Notes under the pieces: generated by a model
What the model was told of the DNA's origin: nothing
Databases searched by the model: none
Seen by the model: the letters and a program-made list of their open reading frames with translations, nothing else
Position numbers and translations under genes: made by a program
In this document: one piece after another, positions 44,642-52,780 of the stretch
Position numbering within the stretch: the stretch's first letter is position 1
How the letters are laid out: every line of letters begins with the position of its first letter
NCBI GenBank assembly: GCA_002377585.1
Contig: DFQC01000033.1
Span: 1-64,000 of the forward strand
Direction: 5' to 3'
DNA length: 64,000 nucleotides
Source of the DNA: Anaerolineales bacterium UBA3499
Lineage (GTDB): Bacteria > Chloroflexota > Anaerolineae > Anaerolineales > UBA11657

Positions 44642-46528
44642 ATGTGTAGCAGAAAGCACTTAATAAACAAACAAATTGGAAGTCTACCTAGCAAGCCTGG
44701 CTGCTATTTAATGAAGGGCGCGGATGATAAGGTGCTGTATGTTGGAAAAGCAGCAAACATAAGAACAAGAGTACGCTCTTACTTCCAAAACTCATCAAAT
44801 CACAGTCCTCGCACACGCGAACTTGTGCGAAAAATTGTTGATATTGATTGGATTATCCAAAGTTCAGACCTAGAGTCACTACTACTAGAATACAACCTAA
44901 TTAATCGTTACAAACCGAAATACAATGTACGTTGGAAAGACGACAAAGGTTACCCGTATATAAAGGTTCATTGGGGAGATCGTTACCCCAAAGTAACTGT
45001 CACACGGAAAAGCATGGATAATAGTGGCCATCGCTATTTTGGTCCTTACACAAATATTTGGGCAGTTCATCAAAGCCTAAGTTTGCTGCGGAAAATATTC
45101 CCCTATTTAACTTGTGATAGAGTAATTACGGGAAATGACGACCGCGCTTGTTTGTATTGGGATATAAAGTTGTGCAATGCTCCTTGTATTGGCAACACTA
45201 GTGAGGAAGACTATCGTCTAATGATAGACGATTTATGTAGTTTCTTACAGGGCCGCACGGAGTCCGTTGTCAAGAGGCTACGCAATGAAATGCGCTCAGC
45301 GTCTAAACAACAGCGGTACGAAACTGCCGCGGAATTACGAGACCAGCTTCAGGCAATAGACAAGGTGGTAGCTAAGCAGCAAGTTATCGGTACTCATAAA
45401 ACAGACATGGATGTGATTTCATTAGCAAGAAAAAAGAACGACGCATGCGTACAGGTGTTTTTTGTACGATTAGGCAAGCTTATCGGTCGCGACTACTATT
45501 TATTGGAAGGTACAGCTGACGAAAACAATGCATCAATACTTTCCACATTTGTTAAACAGTTCTATCACGTATCAACCTTCATACCGACCGAAATACTGCT
45601 GCCAGAACAAATAACTGATTCTCCAACTATTGAGAAGTGGTTGAGTAGCCTCCATTCTAAATCCAAGACTAAATTAGTGGTTCCGCAACGTGGCGCAAAG
45701 CACAAGCTTATACTAATGGCTACAGAGAATGCTTCAACAACTTTGGATGCTGTCCGTTCTCAATGGCATCTGGACACGCAAAAACAGGAAGCAGCTCTTG
45801 CCGAACTAAAATCAAGTCTCAAGCTACCCAAAACACCTAATCGCATTGAGTGTTTTGATATATCTCACACACAGGGCGAGCAAATTACAGGTAGTATGGT
45901 GGTATTTCATCAAGGCACTCCTGATAAGTCGCATTATCGTCGTTTCACAATACGTACAATTAATGGCCCAGATGACTATGCTAGTATGAAAGAAGTATTG
46001 GTGCGCAGGTTCCGAAGATTATTAAGCCACCAAGAGACAAAACGTACCCAACCAAAGTCAACGGAATCGTTTGCAAAAGCCCCGGACCTATTACTTGTAG
46101 ACGGAGGCAAAGGACATCTTAGTATTGCCCTAAATGTTCTACAAGAGTTCGGTCTTGCCAGTACAATTTCAGTAGCGGCAATATCGAAACAAAAGGAAGA
46201 ATTGCATTTGCCACAACAAAAACTCTCGGTAAAACTTAATGCCAGATCCTCAGGTATGTTTCTTGTCCAGCGCATAAGAGACGAAGCTCACCGGTTTGCA
46301 TTACAACATCATCGGCGCCTACGCGGAAAATCTAGTATCACGTCACAGTTAGAAAGTATACCGGGGATTGGTCCCAAACGCCGCAAGTCGCTTCTTAGAC
46401 ACTTCGGCTCCTTAGAGCAGATACGTAAAGCCAGTCTAGCCGAATTAATTGGAGTTAACGGTATGACTACCCAGTCTGCACAGTCAGTCAAAGACGAGCT
46501 CCTGTACACTAGGGCAAACAAATCATGA
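44642..46528 (+). CDS. uvrC: Excinuclease ABC subunit C
   Basis: Makes both incisions in nucleotide excision repair. The N-terminal GIY-YIG nuclease (PGCYLMKG, VLYVGKAANIRTRVRSYF) is followed by the UVR motif (about 215-250) and the RNase H-like second nuclease (ECFDISHTQG, then LLLVDGGKGH). The C-terminal double HhH is SIPGIGPKRRKSLLRHFGS. Full length. It begins a long plus-strand gene run and overlaps murJ by four bases (ATGA). Confidence 0.96.
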   Translation: MCSRKHLINKQIGSLPSKPGCYLMKGADDKVLYVGKAANIRTRVRSYFQNSSNHSPRTRELVRKIVDIDWIIQSSDLESLLLEYNLINRYKPKYNVRWKDDKGYPYIKVHWGDRYPKVTVTRKSMDNSGHRYFGPYTNIWAVHQSLSLLRKIFPYLTCDRVITGNDDRACLYWDIKLCNAPCIGNTSEEDYRLMIDDLCSFLQGRTESVVKRLRNEMRSASKQQRYETAAELRDQLQAIDKVVAKQQVIGTHKTDMDVISLARKKNDACVQVFFVRLGKLIGRDYYLLEGTADENNASILSTFVKQFYHVSTFIPTEILLPEQITDSPTIEKWLSSLHSKSKTKLVVPQRGAKHKLILMATENASTTLDAVRSQWHLDTQKQEAALAELKSSLKLPKTPNRIECFDISHTQGEQITGSMVVFHQGTPDKSHYRRFTIRTINGPDDYASMKEVLVRRFRRLLSHQETKRTQPKSTESFAKAPDLLLVDGGKGHLSIALNVLQEFGLASTISVAAISKQKEELHLPQQKLSVKLNARSSGMFLVQRIRDEAHRFALQHHRRLRGKSSITSQLESIPGIGPKRRKSLLRHFGSLEQIRKASLAELIGVNGMTTQSAQSVKDELLYTRANKS

Positions 46529-48165
46529 CCTCAAACCCAAACTCTAATAGCGAAGTAAACCTTCCTCATGACCCACTTCCGGAAGAACTAGCATCTATCG
46601 CTAGAGCTGCCTCTGTAATTGCCATTGGTAACATTATTTCTCGTGTACTGGGTTTAGTTAGAGACATAGCAAAATCATACTACTTTGGTGCCACTGGCCT
46701 TGTAAGCGCCTTTAACATAGCCTCTAAAATACCTATGTGGTTTTACGATTTGTTAGCAGGAGGAATGGTTAATGCAGCGCTAATACCTGTTTTTAGTTCA
46801 TACTCCCGCGCAGAAAACCGTAATGAGTTGTGGCTAATTACCTCTTTCTTATTGACACTTTGTGTGGCCATATTAACTCCTATAGTGATATTGGGAGAAA
46901 TTTTTGCCGAACAAATAGTTTGGCTAGTAAGCGGTGGAATGACATTTGAGACACTAGAAATCACTGCAAAACTGCTGCGCATAACGCTGCCTGCCATACT
47001 GTTTCTTAATTTCGCTGGAATACTCGCAGGTTTGCTTTATTCACTAAAGCGGTTCACTCTACCTGCCTTCAATGCGGCTATGTTCAATCTGGGTATCGTA
47101 TTATGTACAATATTTTTTGCAGAAAGTTTAGGTGTGCACTCTTTAGCAATCGGTCTCCTTATAGGTTCAGTGCTGCAAGTAGTTCTTCAGCTTCCAGGTA
47201 TTCGCGACACTAAATTAAGTCTGGTTGTTGACTGGCATCATCCTGCCATAAGAAGAATAGCTAGGTTATATTTACCTATAGCCTTAGGACTAGTTGTTGA
47301 CATGATTAGCCGAGGTGTATCATACCGACTAGCATCTGCCACAGGCGACCAAAGTATTGCTTGGATGGATTACGCAACAACAATAATGCAGTTTCCCCTT
47401 GGCCTCACATCTACAGCTATCTCAATAGCGATTCTGCCAACATTAGCTAGACAAGCTAACTGGACAAATCGGTCAGGTAACAAAGATTTTTTAGAAACGC
47501 TGTCCCATGCACTAAGATTGGTGTTGGTATTAATAGTGCCCGCTACTATAGGACTACTAATTCTTGCTAGGCCTGTCGTTGAACTAATATTAGAGCACGG
47601 AGATTTTCTGCCGAAAGATACTGAAATGACCACTTACGTTCTAAGGCTATACTTGGTTGGAATCATTGCAGCTGCACTTGACTTACCGCTAGTAAATGCC
47701 TTTTATGCTAGACAGGAGGCGTGGACGCCAGCGCTTGTGGGTGTCGTGGGTGTAATTGTATATCTAGCAGCCGCACTTTTACCTTCACTGTTTCGCCCAA
47801 TGCAATTGGGCGATCTTATTATCGCAAATGCAATACAGTTGTGTTATCACGCAGTGACTATGTATGTCCTGCTACATCGACGCGTCGGTAGTATGCGTGG
47901 CCATAGGATCATGTTCACAGCTACCAGAGCAACGCTGGCAGCAAGCATAATGGGGCTCGTTATAGCAAGTACCTTGTGGGGCACTACAAATGTTTCATGG
48001 CCTAATTCAACAGTTGGTGAACTGGCATCCGTATTCATTCCTAGCATAACTGGCATAGTATGCTATATAACCTTTATGAATATAATGAAAGTGCCTGAGT
48101 TGGCACAGATATTTCAACTAATCAAGCCTAGGGTTAGACAAACGGCAACAAAAAATGAAAACTGA
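46525..48165 (+). CDS. murJ: Lipid II flippase MurJ (MviN family)
   Basis: MOP-superfamily membrane protein with about 14 hydrophobic segments, moving lipid II across the membrane for peptidoglycan assembly. Family segments are GNIISRVLGLVRDIAKSYYFG near the N-terminus, MWFYDLLAGGMVNAALIPVFSSY, and ISRGVSYRLAS. It starts inside the uvrC stop and overlaps the next gene by 11 bases. With alr and uppP it shows that the organism makes a peptidoglycan wall. Confidence 0.94.
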   Translation: MTSNPNSNSEVNLPHDPLPEELASIARAASVIAIGNIISRVLGLVRDIAKSYYFGATGLVSAFNIASKIPMWFYDLLAGGMVNAALIPVFSSYSRAENRNELWLITSFLLTLCVAILTPIVILGEIFAEQIVWLVSGGMTFETLEITAKLLRITLPAILFLNFAGILAGLLYSLKRFTLPAFNAAMFNLGIVLCTIFFAESLGVHSLAIGLLIGSVLQVVLQLPGIRDTKLSLVVDWHHPAIRRIARLYLPIALGLVVDMISRGVSYRLASATGDQSIAWMDYATTIMQFPLGLTSTAISIAILPTLARQANWTNRSGNKDFLETLSHALRLVLVLIVPATIGLLILARPVVELILEHGDFLPKDTEMTTYVLRLYLVGIIAAALDLPLVNAFYARQEAWTPALVGVVGVIVYLAAALLPSLFRPMQLGDLIIANAIQLCYHAVTMYVLLHRRVGSMRGHRIMFTATRATLAASIMGLVIASTLWGTTNVSWPNSTVGELASVFIPSITGIVCYITFMNIMKVPELAQIFQLIKPRVRQTATKNEN

Positions 48166-48955
48166 CTACAACCAACAGAAGTCCCTACCGGCAGAATTGT
48201 ATGACGAGGATTATTTTTTGTCAGCATGTGAAGGGTTCGACGAATTCAAACTAACTCATGGGTCACAACTTTCTCCACGACTACAAAAATCCCTAGAGTA
48301 CGCTAATATAGAGCCTGGAATGAAAGTTCTGGATATAGGTTGTGGTCGTGGAGAAATTGTAAGCGCTTGTTCAAAATTAGGGGCTTACACTTATGGCATA
48401 GACTACGCTCCAGCAGCTGTGAACATAAGCCGAATCAGCGATGAAAGCAACAACCAAGTGTCGTTGGCTGATGCTAAGAGCTTACCATTTCCTCAACACT
48501 ATTTTGATCGAGTTCTTATGCTAGACGTTGTAGAGCATCTTTTCCCTTGGGAATTAGAAATGACTTTTCAGCAAGTATTTCGCGTGTTGAAGCATGATGG
48601 TCTGATGATAATACACACTGCGCCAAATGCTTGGTACGACCTATATGCATACCCGTTTGTCAGGCTATTTCGAATCATTGTTGGTCAGGGTCATTTATAC
48701 CCCGCAAACCCTAGGGCTCTAAACGTATCTGTTAACATTGATGTGCATGTAAACGAACAAAGTGCACTAAGTATGTGGTTAAATCTTCGGAAATCCGGTT
48801 TTCACAGTAAGGTTTGGTTAGACAGTCCAGGACTAAACAGAAATGAATCATTGTTGTTGTCTATTATCAGAAAGTTTCTATTCGGCTCTCCACCTTTTAG
48901 GTGGTTCTTCCAGAGGGAGGTATTCGCAGTAGCAAGGCGAAAAGCAATGCCGTGA
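48155..48955 (+). CDS. Class I SAM-dependent methyltransferase
   Basis: Rossmann methyltransferase with motif I VLDIGCGRGE (about 56-65), acidic GIDYAP (motif II), LPFPQHYFDRVLMLDVVEHL (motifs III/IV) and HTAPNAWYD. It is a UbiE/Coq5-like generic type; substrate unknown. Placed between murJ and a sortase with overlaps on both sides, so an envelope or lipid/sugar substrate is plausible but not shown. Confidence 0.85.
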   Translation: MKTDYNQQKSLPAELYDEDYFLSACEGFDEFKLTHGSQLSPRLQKSLEYANIEPGMKVLDIGCGRGEIVSACSKLGAYTYGIDYAPAAVNISRISDESNNQVSLADAKSLPFPQHYFDRVLMLDVVEHLFPWELEMTFQQVFRVLKHDGLMIIHTAPNAWYDLYAYPFVRLFRIIVGQGHLYPANPRALNVSVNIDVHVNEQSALSMWLNLRKSGFHSKVWLDSPGLNRNESLLLSIIRKFLFGSPPFRWFFQREVFAVARRKAMP

Positions 48956-49830
48956 AAGATCGTCGATCCGTGGATGACCTCTCTATAGAGGAGCTTGAGC
49001 AAATACTCAAGATAAAGAAAAACAGAGCTCGAGAGGAGAGGTTACGTAAATACAGACAAACTGGGCGTGCACTCCAATCCGACATAGATGTGTCACAAAC
49101 TGAAGATTGGTCTCCTCCTCGTCGCAAGTTCCAAATCGGCAGTATTACTAGCCGCGCTTTATGGTTGCTAGAGATAACAGCTGTTGTTGGTTTGATTTAC
49201 CTAGGGTATGATTTGTGGCAAGCAAGAGAGGTTATAAACAAAGAAGTAAAAGAGGTTATATCAGCTGATGTTTATCCTACTTTATCTCCTACCCCTATAA
49301 TCAAAGCGTTGGTTCTACCCGGTGGGCACGTCCCCCCTACCGACCCTGGAGGCACTCGCCCAAACGACTCTGAAATACCTGAGAATTTGCGTCCCCTAGT
49401 ACAGGCGTTGCCAGCTGTCATCATTCCTACCCCAAGCGCAAGACAGGCAACGCGAATAGTCATTCCTGCAATACAAGTCGATGCTCCTATTGTACAAGGA
49501 GACGGATGGGAGCAACTACGGCGAGGTGTGGGCCAACACATTGGCACAGCTAGTCCCGGCCAAAATGGCAACTTAGTACTATCAGCACATAACGATATTT
49601 TTGGTGAAATATTCAAAAATCTAGATATGCTGCTACCTGGAGACACAGTTACCATTAGTACAATGGGTGAGCAATTTACATACGTGATAAAAGGAACGGA
49701 AATTGTAGAACCAACGGCGGTAAGCGTTATGGACCCAACGACAACACCATCCTTAACGCTGATTTCCTGTTATCCTTACCTTATTGATAACAAGCGCATC
49801 GTGGTTTTTGGTGAACTACAGAAATCATAG
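48952..49830 (+). CDS. Membrane-anchored sortase
   Basis: Transpeptidase attaching proteins to the cell surface. Lys/Arg-rich cytoplasmic N-terminus, a transmembrane helix (about 69-89), a Pro-rich linker, and a sortase beta-barrel (about 155-290). Catalytic residues are His in LVLSAHND, Cys in LTLISCYPY and Arg in NKRIVVFG. Class D/E-like by overall pattern. The GTG at 48952 overlaps the preceding stop as GTGA; an alternative GTG at 48901 would add 17 residues. The only candidate substrate in the window is the surface protein at 43008. Confidence 0.88.
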   Translation: MKDRRSVDDLSIEELEQILKIKKNRAREERLRKYRQTGRALQSDIDVSQTEDWSPPRRKFQIGSITSRALWLLEITAVVGLIYLGYDLWQAREVINKEVKEVISADVYPTLSPTPIIKALVLPGGHVPPTDPGGTRPNDSEIPENLRPLVQALPAVIIPTPSARQATRIVIPAIQVDAPIVQGDGWEQLRRGVGQHIGTASPGQNGNLVLSAHNDIFGEIFKNLDMLLPGDTVTISTMGEQFTYVIKGTEIVEPTAVSVMDPTTTPSLTLISCYPYLIDNKRIVVFGELQKS

Positions 49831-49892
49831 TATTGCCCTGTACGAATCTGATTGCAAGATGTATCATTTACTTTAATAGGCGGGGAACAATT

Positions 49893-50102
49893 GTGAGCAA
49901 ACGAACTACAAGACGCCAAAGAAGAAACAAACAGAGTCATAGTAATAAGTCGCGAGCACAAAGCCCTGCTCTTGAACGTGTACGAGCTCGCGATTCGCTG
50001 CCCACTGATTATACTCACCTCACTAAAGATCTTAAACGTATTGCATATCTAGGGTCTTTCATTATTGTTTGCCTCATAGCACTTTCGTTATATATTAACT
50101 AA
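49893..50102 (+). CDS. Small basic tail-anchored membrane protein
   Basis: Sixty-nine residues: a strongly basic N-terminal half (SKRTTRRQRRNKQ) and a single hydrophobic C-terminal helix (about 50-67). I do not recognise it. The GTG at 49893 with GGGG about six bases upstream is chosen over a TTG at 49833 without an SD. It lies between sortase and prfA in the same direction. The basic tail could bind RNA, ribosome or phospholipid. Confidence 0.6.
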   Translation: MSKRTTRRQRRNKQSHSNKSRAQSPALERVRARDSLPTDYTHLTKDLKRIAYLGSFIIVCLIALSLYIN

Positions 50103-50194
50103 ACTATCACGCAGCTGCGTTATGTTATTGGCACTGCCACATATCGAACAGAAAACGGAATCACAAAACCACTGTCTTATGGATCTGTATCACA

Positions 50195-51274
50195 ATGCTA
50201 GATAAGCTTGCAGGTATTGAAGCTAGGTTTGCAGAGATAACACAACTGCTTGCTGACCCAGCAATAGCCACTGACTATACTCGGGTTACAGAGTATGCTC
50301 AAGAACGTGCTCGCATAGAGCCTATTGTGTCTTTGGCTATCCAGTATCGTGAAACCACCCAATCACTTAAAGATGCTGAGTCTCTGTTGGATGACATTGA
50401 AATGCGCCCAATGGTCGAAGATGAAATTGAAACACTTAGAAACAATGTGGAAACACTTGAAAAAAAGATACTCACACTACTGCTTCCCGCCGACCCGCGG
50501 GACAAAAAAGACGTCATAGTTGAAATACGTGCGGGGGCAGGCGGCGACGAGGCCGGTCTGTTTGCTGCGGATCTTTACCGTATGTACTCAAGATATGCAG
50601 AGAATCGAAAATGGCGCACTGAAATATTGTCAGCCAATACAAGCGGTGTGGGAGGATACAAAGAGGTCATAGTGGAAATCAAAGGTACAGGAGCTTATTC
50701 GCGTTTGAAATACGAATCTGGCGTGCACAGAGTTCAACGTGTGCCTGAAACAGAAACCCAAGGCAGAATACACACCTCTACATCAACAGTAGCAGTAATG
50801 GCTGAAGTGGATAATGTTGAGATTAACATACCCGATAGCGATATAAAAATGGAGGTGTACAGGGCTGGTGGTGCCGGTGGTCAGAGTGTACAAAAGAACT
50901 CTACGGCGGTCCGTCTTATCCACAAGCCTACAGGGGTGGTGGTCCAGTGCCAGGACGAAAGATCCCAAATGCAAAACCGTTTGCGAGCAATGTCCGTTCT
51001 ACGTGCCCGCTTGTATGAAAAGGAGTTAGAGAAGAGACGTACCGAACAAGAAGCCAATAGAAGAGCGCAGGTTGGTACGGGCGATAGGAGTGAAAAAATC
51101 AGGACATATAACTTCCCTCAAAACCGTGTGACCGATCATCGAATAAATATCACTTCGCACAATCTGGAAGGAGTCCTTAGTGGGGACATTGATGCATTTA
51201 TTGACGAGCTTGCAAGTCGTGAAGAAGCAAGCCGCCTTGCTGACGCGGACATTGACAGCCACACAGACATATAA
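50195..51274 (+). CDS. prfA: Peptide chain release factor 1
   Basis: Recognises UAA and UAG stop codons. The codon-recognition PxT motif is RVPETETQGRIHTS, of the RF1 and not the RF2 type. The catalytic GGQ lies in GAGGQSVQKNS; the Gln is the substrate of the PrmC methyltransferase encoded two bases downstream. Length 359 is typical. The GGQ is followed by SVQ rather than HVN, a known variant. No SD is obvious. Confidence 0.96.
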   Translation: MLDKLAGIEARFAEITQLLADPAIATDYTRVTEYAQERARIEPIVSLAIQYRETTQSLKDAESLLDDIEMRPMVEDEIETLRNNVETLEKKILTLLLPADPRDKKDVIVEIRAGAGGDEAGLFAADLYRMYSRYAENRKWRTEILSANTSGVGGYKEVIVEIKGTGAYSRLKYESGVHRVQRVPETETQGRIHTSTSTVAVMAEVDNVEINIPDSDIKMEVYRAGGAGGQSVQKNSTAVRLIHKPTGVVVQCQDERSQMQNRLRAMSVLRARLYEKELEKRRTEQEANRRAQVGTGDRSEKIRTYNFPQNRVTDHRINITSHNLEGVLSGDIDAFIDELASREEASRLADADIDSHTDI

Positions 51275-51276
51275 CA

Positions 51277-52113
51277 ATGAAGTCCAATTGTACTGTGCTA
51301 AAAGCAGTTCGTCACGGAGCTAGTGTCTTATCCTCTGCAGATAACCCACAGCTTGAAGCAGAAGTTTTACTATCCCATTACCTAAATGAGTCGCGTTCTT
51401 GGATAGCTGCCCATCCAGAGAAATTTTTGTCAGAAACCACTCTTGCCTCATACAACTGTTCGCTTCAGATGCGTAACGAGGGAGAGCCATTGCCCTATTT
51501 GTTGGGATATTGGGAATTCTTCGGTATAAGTTTTACTGTCGACAAAAGAGCTCTTATTCCACGGCCTGAAACCGAAACGATAGTCGAACACTCTATTTCC
51601 ATTGCCGGAAAGCACCCGAATTCACGAATAGTAGACGTAGGGACTGGTTGCGGTGCTATAGCTATTGCTTTGGCACTCAACTTGCCAGATGCCTTGTTGT
51701 TTGCATCTGACATCTCACTGGACGCTCTATCTCTAGCCAGAACAAACTCACTTCGCCATGCTGTACACAATCGCATTGAATTTGTTCAAGCAGATTTACT
51801 AACCGGCATGGGAAAATTCGATGTCATATGTGCGAATCCTCCCTATCTAACCACACAAGAGGCTTGCACACTGTCTGTAGGAAAGCATGAGCCACGTCTA
51901 GCGCTCGATGGTGGACGAAACGGTCTAAACATTGTTCGCAAGCTCATATCCACCGCCGGCAAACATCTTAACAAGGGCGGCAGTTTGTTAATGGAGATTG
52001 GTAATTCTTCCGATAAAATTCTAAAAATGGCGAAGTACTATTTCGGCTCTGCTGATTGTAGTATGGTACCAGACCTTGCAGGTCGACCACGAATGCTAAA
52101 AATCACAACCTGA
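51277..52113 (+). CDS. prmC: Release factor glutamine methyltransferase
   Basis: Methylates the GGQ Gln of RF1/RF2. N-terminal helical domain (about 1-75), SAM motif VDVGTGCGAIAIALA (about 112-126) and the hallmark NPPYLT (about 187-192). PRPETETIVE precedes motif I as in PrmC/HemK. It directly follows prfA, its substrate gene, which is the classic arrangement. Confidence 0.95.
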   Translation: MKSNCTVLKAVRHGASVLSSADNPQLEAEVLLSHYLNESRSWIAAHPEKFLSETTLASYNCSLQMRNEGEPLPYLLGYWEFFGISFTVDKRALIPRPETETIVEHSISIAGKHPNSRIVDVGTGCGAIAIALALNLPDALLFASDISLDALSLARTNSLRHAVHNRIEFVQADLLTGMGKFDVICANPPYLTTQEACTLSVGKHEPRLALDGGRNGLNIVRKLISTAGKHLNKGGSLLMEIGNSSDKILKMAKYYFGSADCSMVPDLAGRPRMLKITT

Positions 52114-52125
52114 CCAAGAATCGCA

Positions 52126-52758
52126 ATGTGTTTTAAAACCAACCAACACACACCCATCATAGCCGAGTCGAACAACAATTCCATTAACTCGTCTATTAAA
52201 ATCCTTACAAATGGCGGCCTAATCGCATTTCCTACAGATACCGTTTATGGTGTAGGAGCTCTTTTTACAAACACGTCCGCTGTTAAGAGAATGTACTATG
52301 CCAAATCACGCGCTTTGAACAAAGCAATTCCTATCCTTGTTGGAAATTTCTCTGATGCTTGGTCTCTCGCTAAAGATGTATCTCCAAGCGCACGCAATCT
52401 CGCAAAGGCGTTTTGGCCTGGACCCCTATCTATAGTTGTAAACAAAAACGATAGTGTACCAACTATTGTTGCCCCTGGATCCACAGTAGCTTTACGCAGC
52501 CCCAACCACTCATGGTTGTTAGAGTTGCTAAACCTTGTGGGACCTTTAGCGGTAAGTAGTGCAAACATATCCGGAGCGTCAGAGTCTATGTCTTGTTCTG
52601 ACGTGAAAGCATCTTTTGGTAACGAACTCGATCTAATCGTTTCTGGGAACACAAATAGACCCTCATTACCTTCGACGGTTGTGGATTGTAGTGTTAATCC
52701 TCCAAAAATAATTCGGGAAGGTCCAATTTCCAGTGCCAGCATAAAGACAGCCTTGTGA
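52126..52758 (+). CDS. tsaC: L-threonylcarbamoyladenylate synthase (TsaC/YrdC/Sua5)
   Basis: Makes the TC-AMP intermediate for t6A37 in ANN-decoding tRNAs. GGLIAFPTDTVYGVGALF (about 29-46), YYAKSRALNKAIPILVG with the KxR...K basic cluster, VALRSPNHSW and GPLAVSSANISGA are all family hallmarks. At 210 residues it is the short TsaC form without a Sua5 domain. The prfA-prmC-tsaC order is common in bacteria. Confidence 0.95.
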   Translation: MCFKTNQHTPIIAESNNNSINSSIKILTNGGLIAFPTDTVYGVGALFTNTSAVKRMYYAKSRALNKAIPILVGNFSDAWSLAKDVSPSARNLAKAFWPGPLSIVVNKNDSVPTIVAPGSTVALRSPNHSWLLELLNLVGPLAVSSANISGASESMSCSDVKASFGNELDLIVSGNTNRPSLPSTVVDCSVNPPKIIREGPISSASIKTAL

Positions 52759-52780
52759 CAGTCCGTCAATTCCACAGAAC

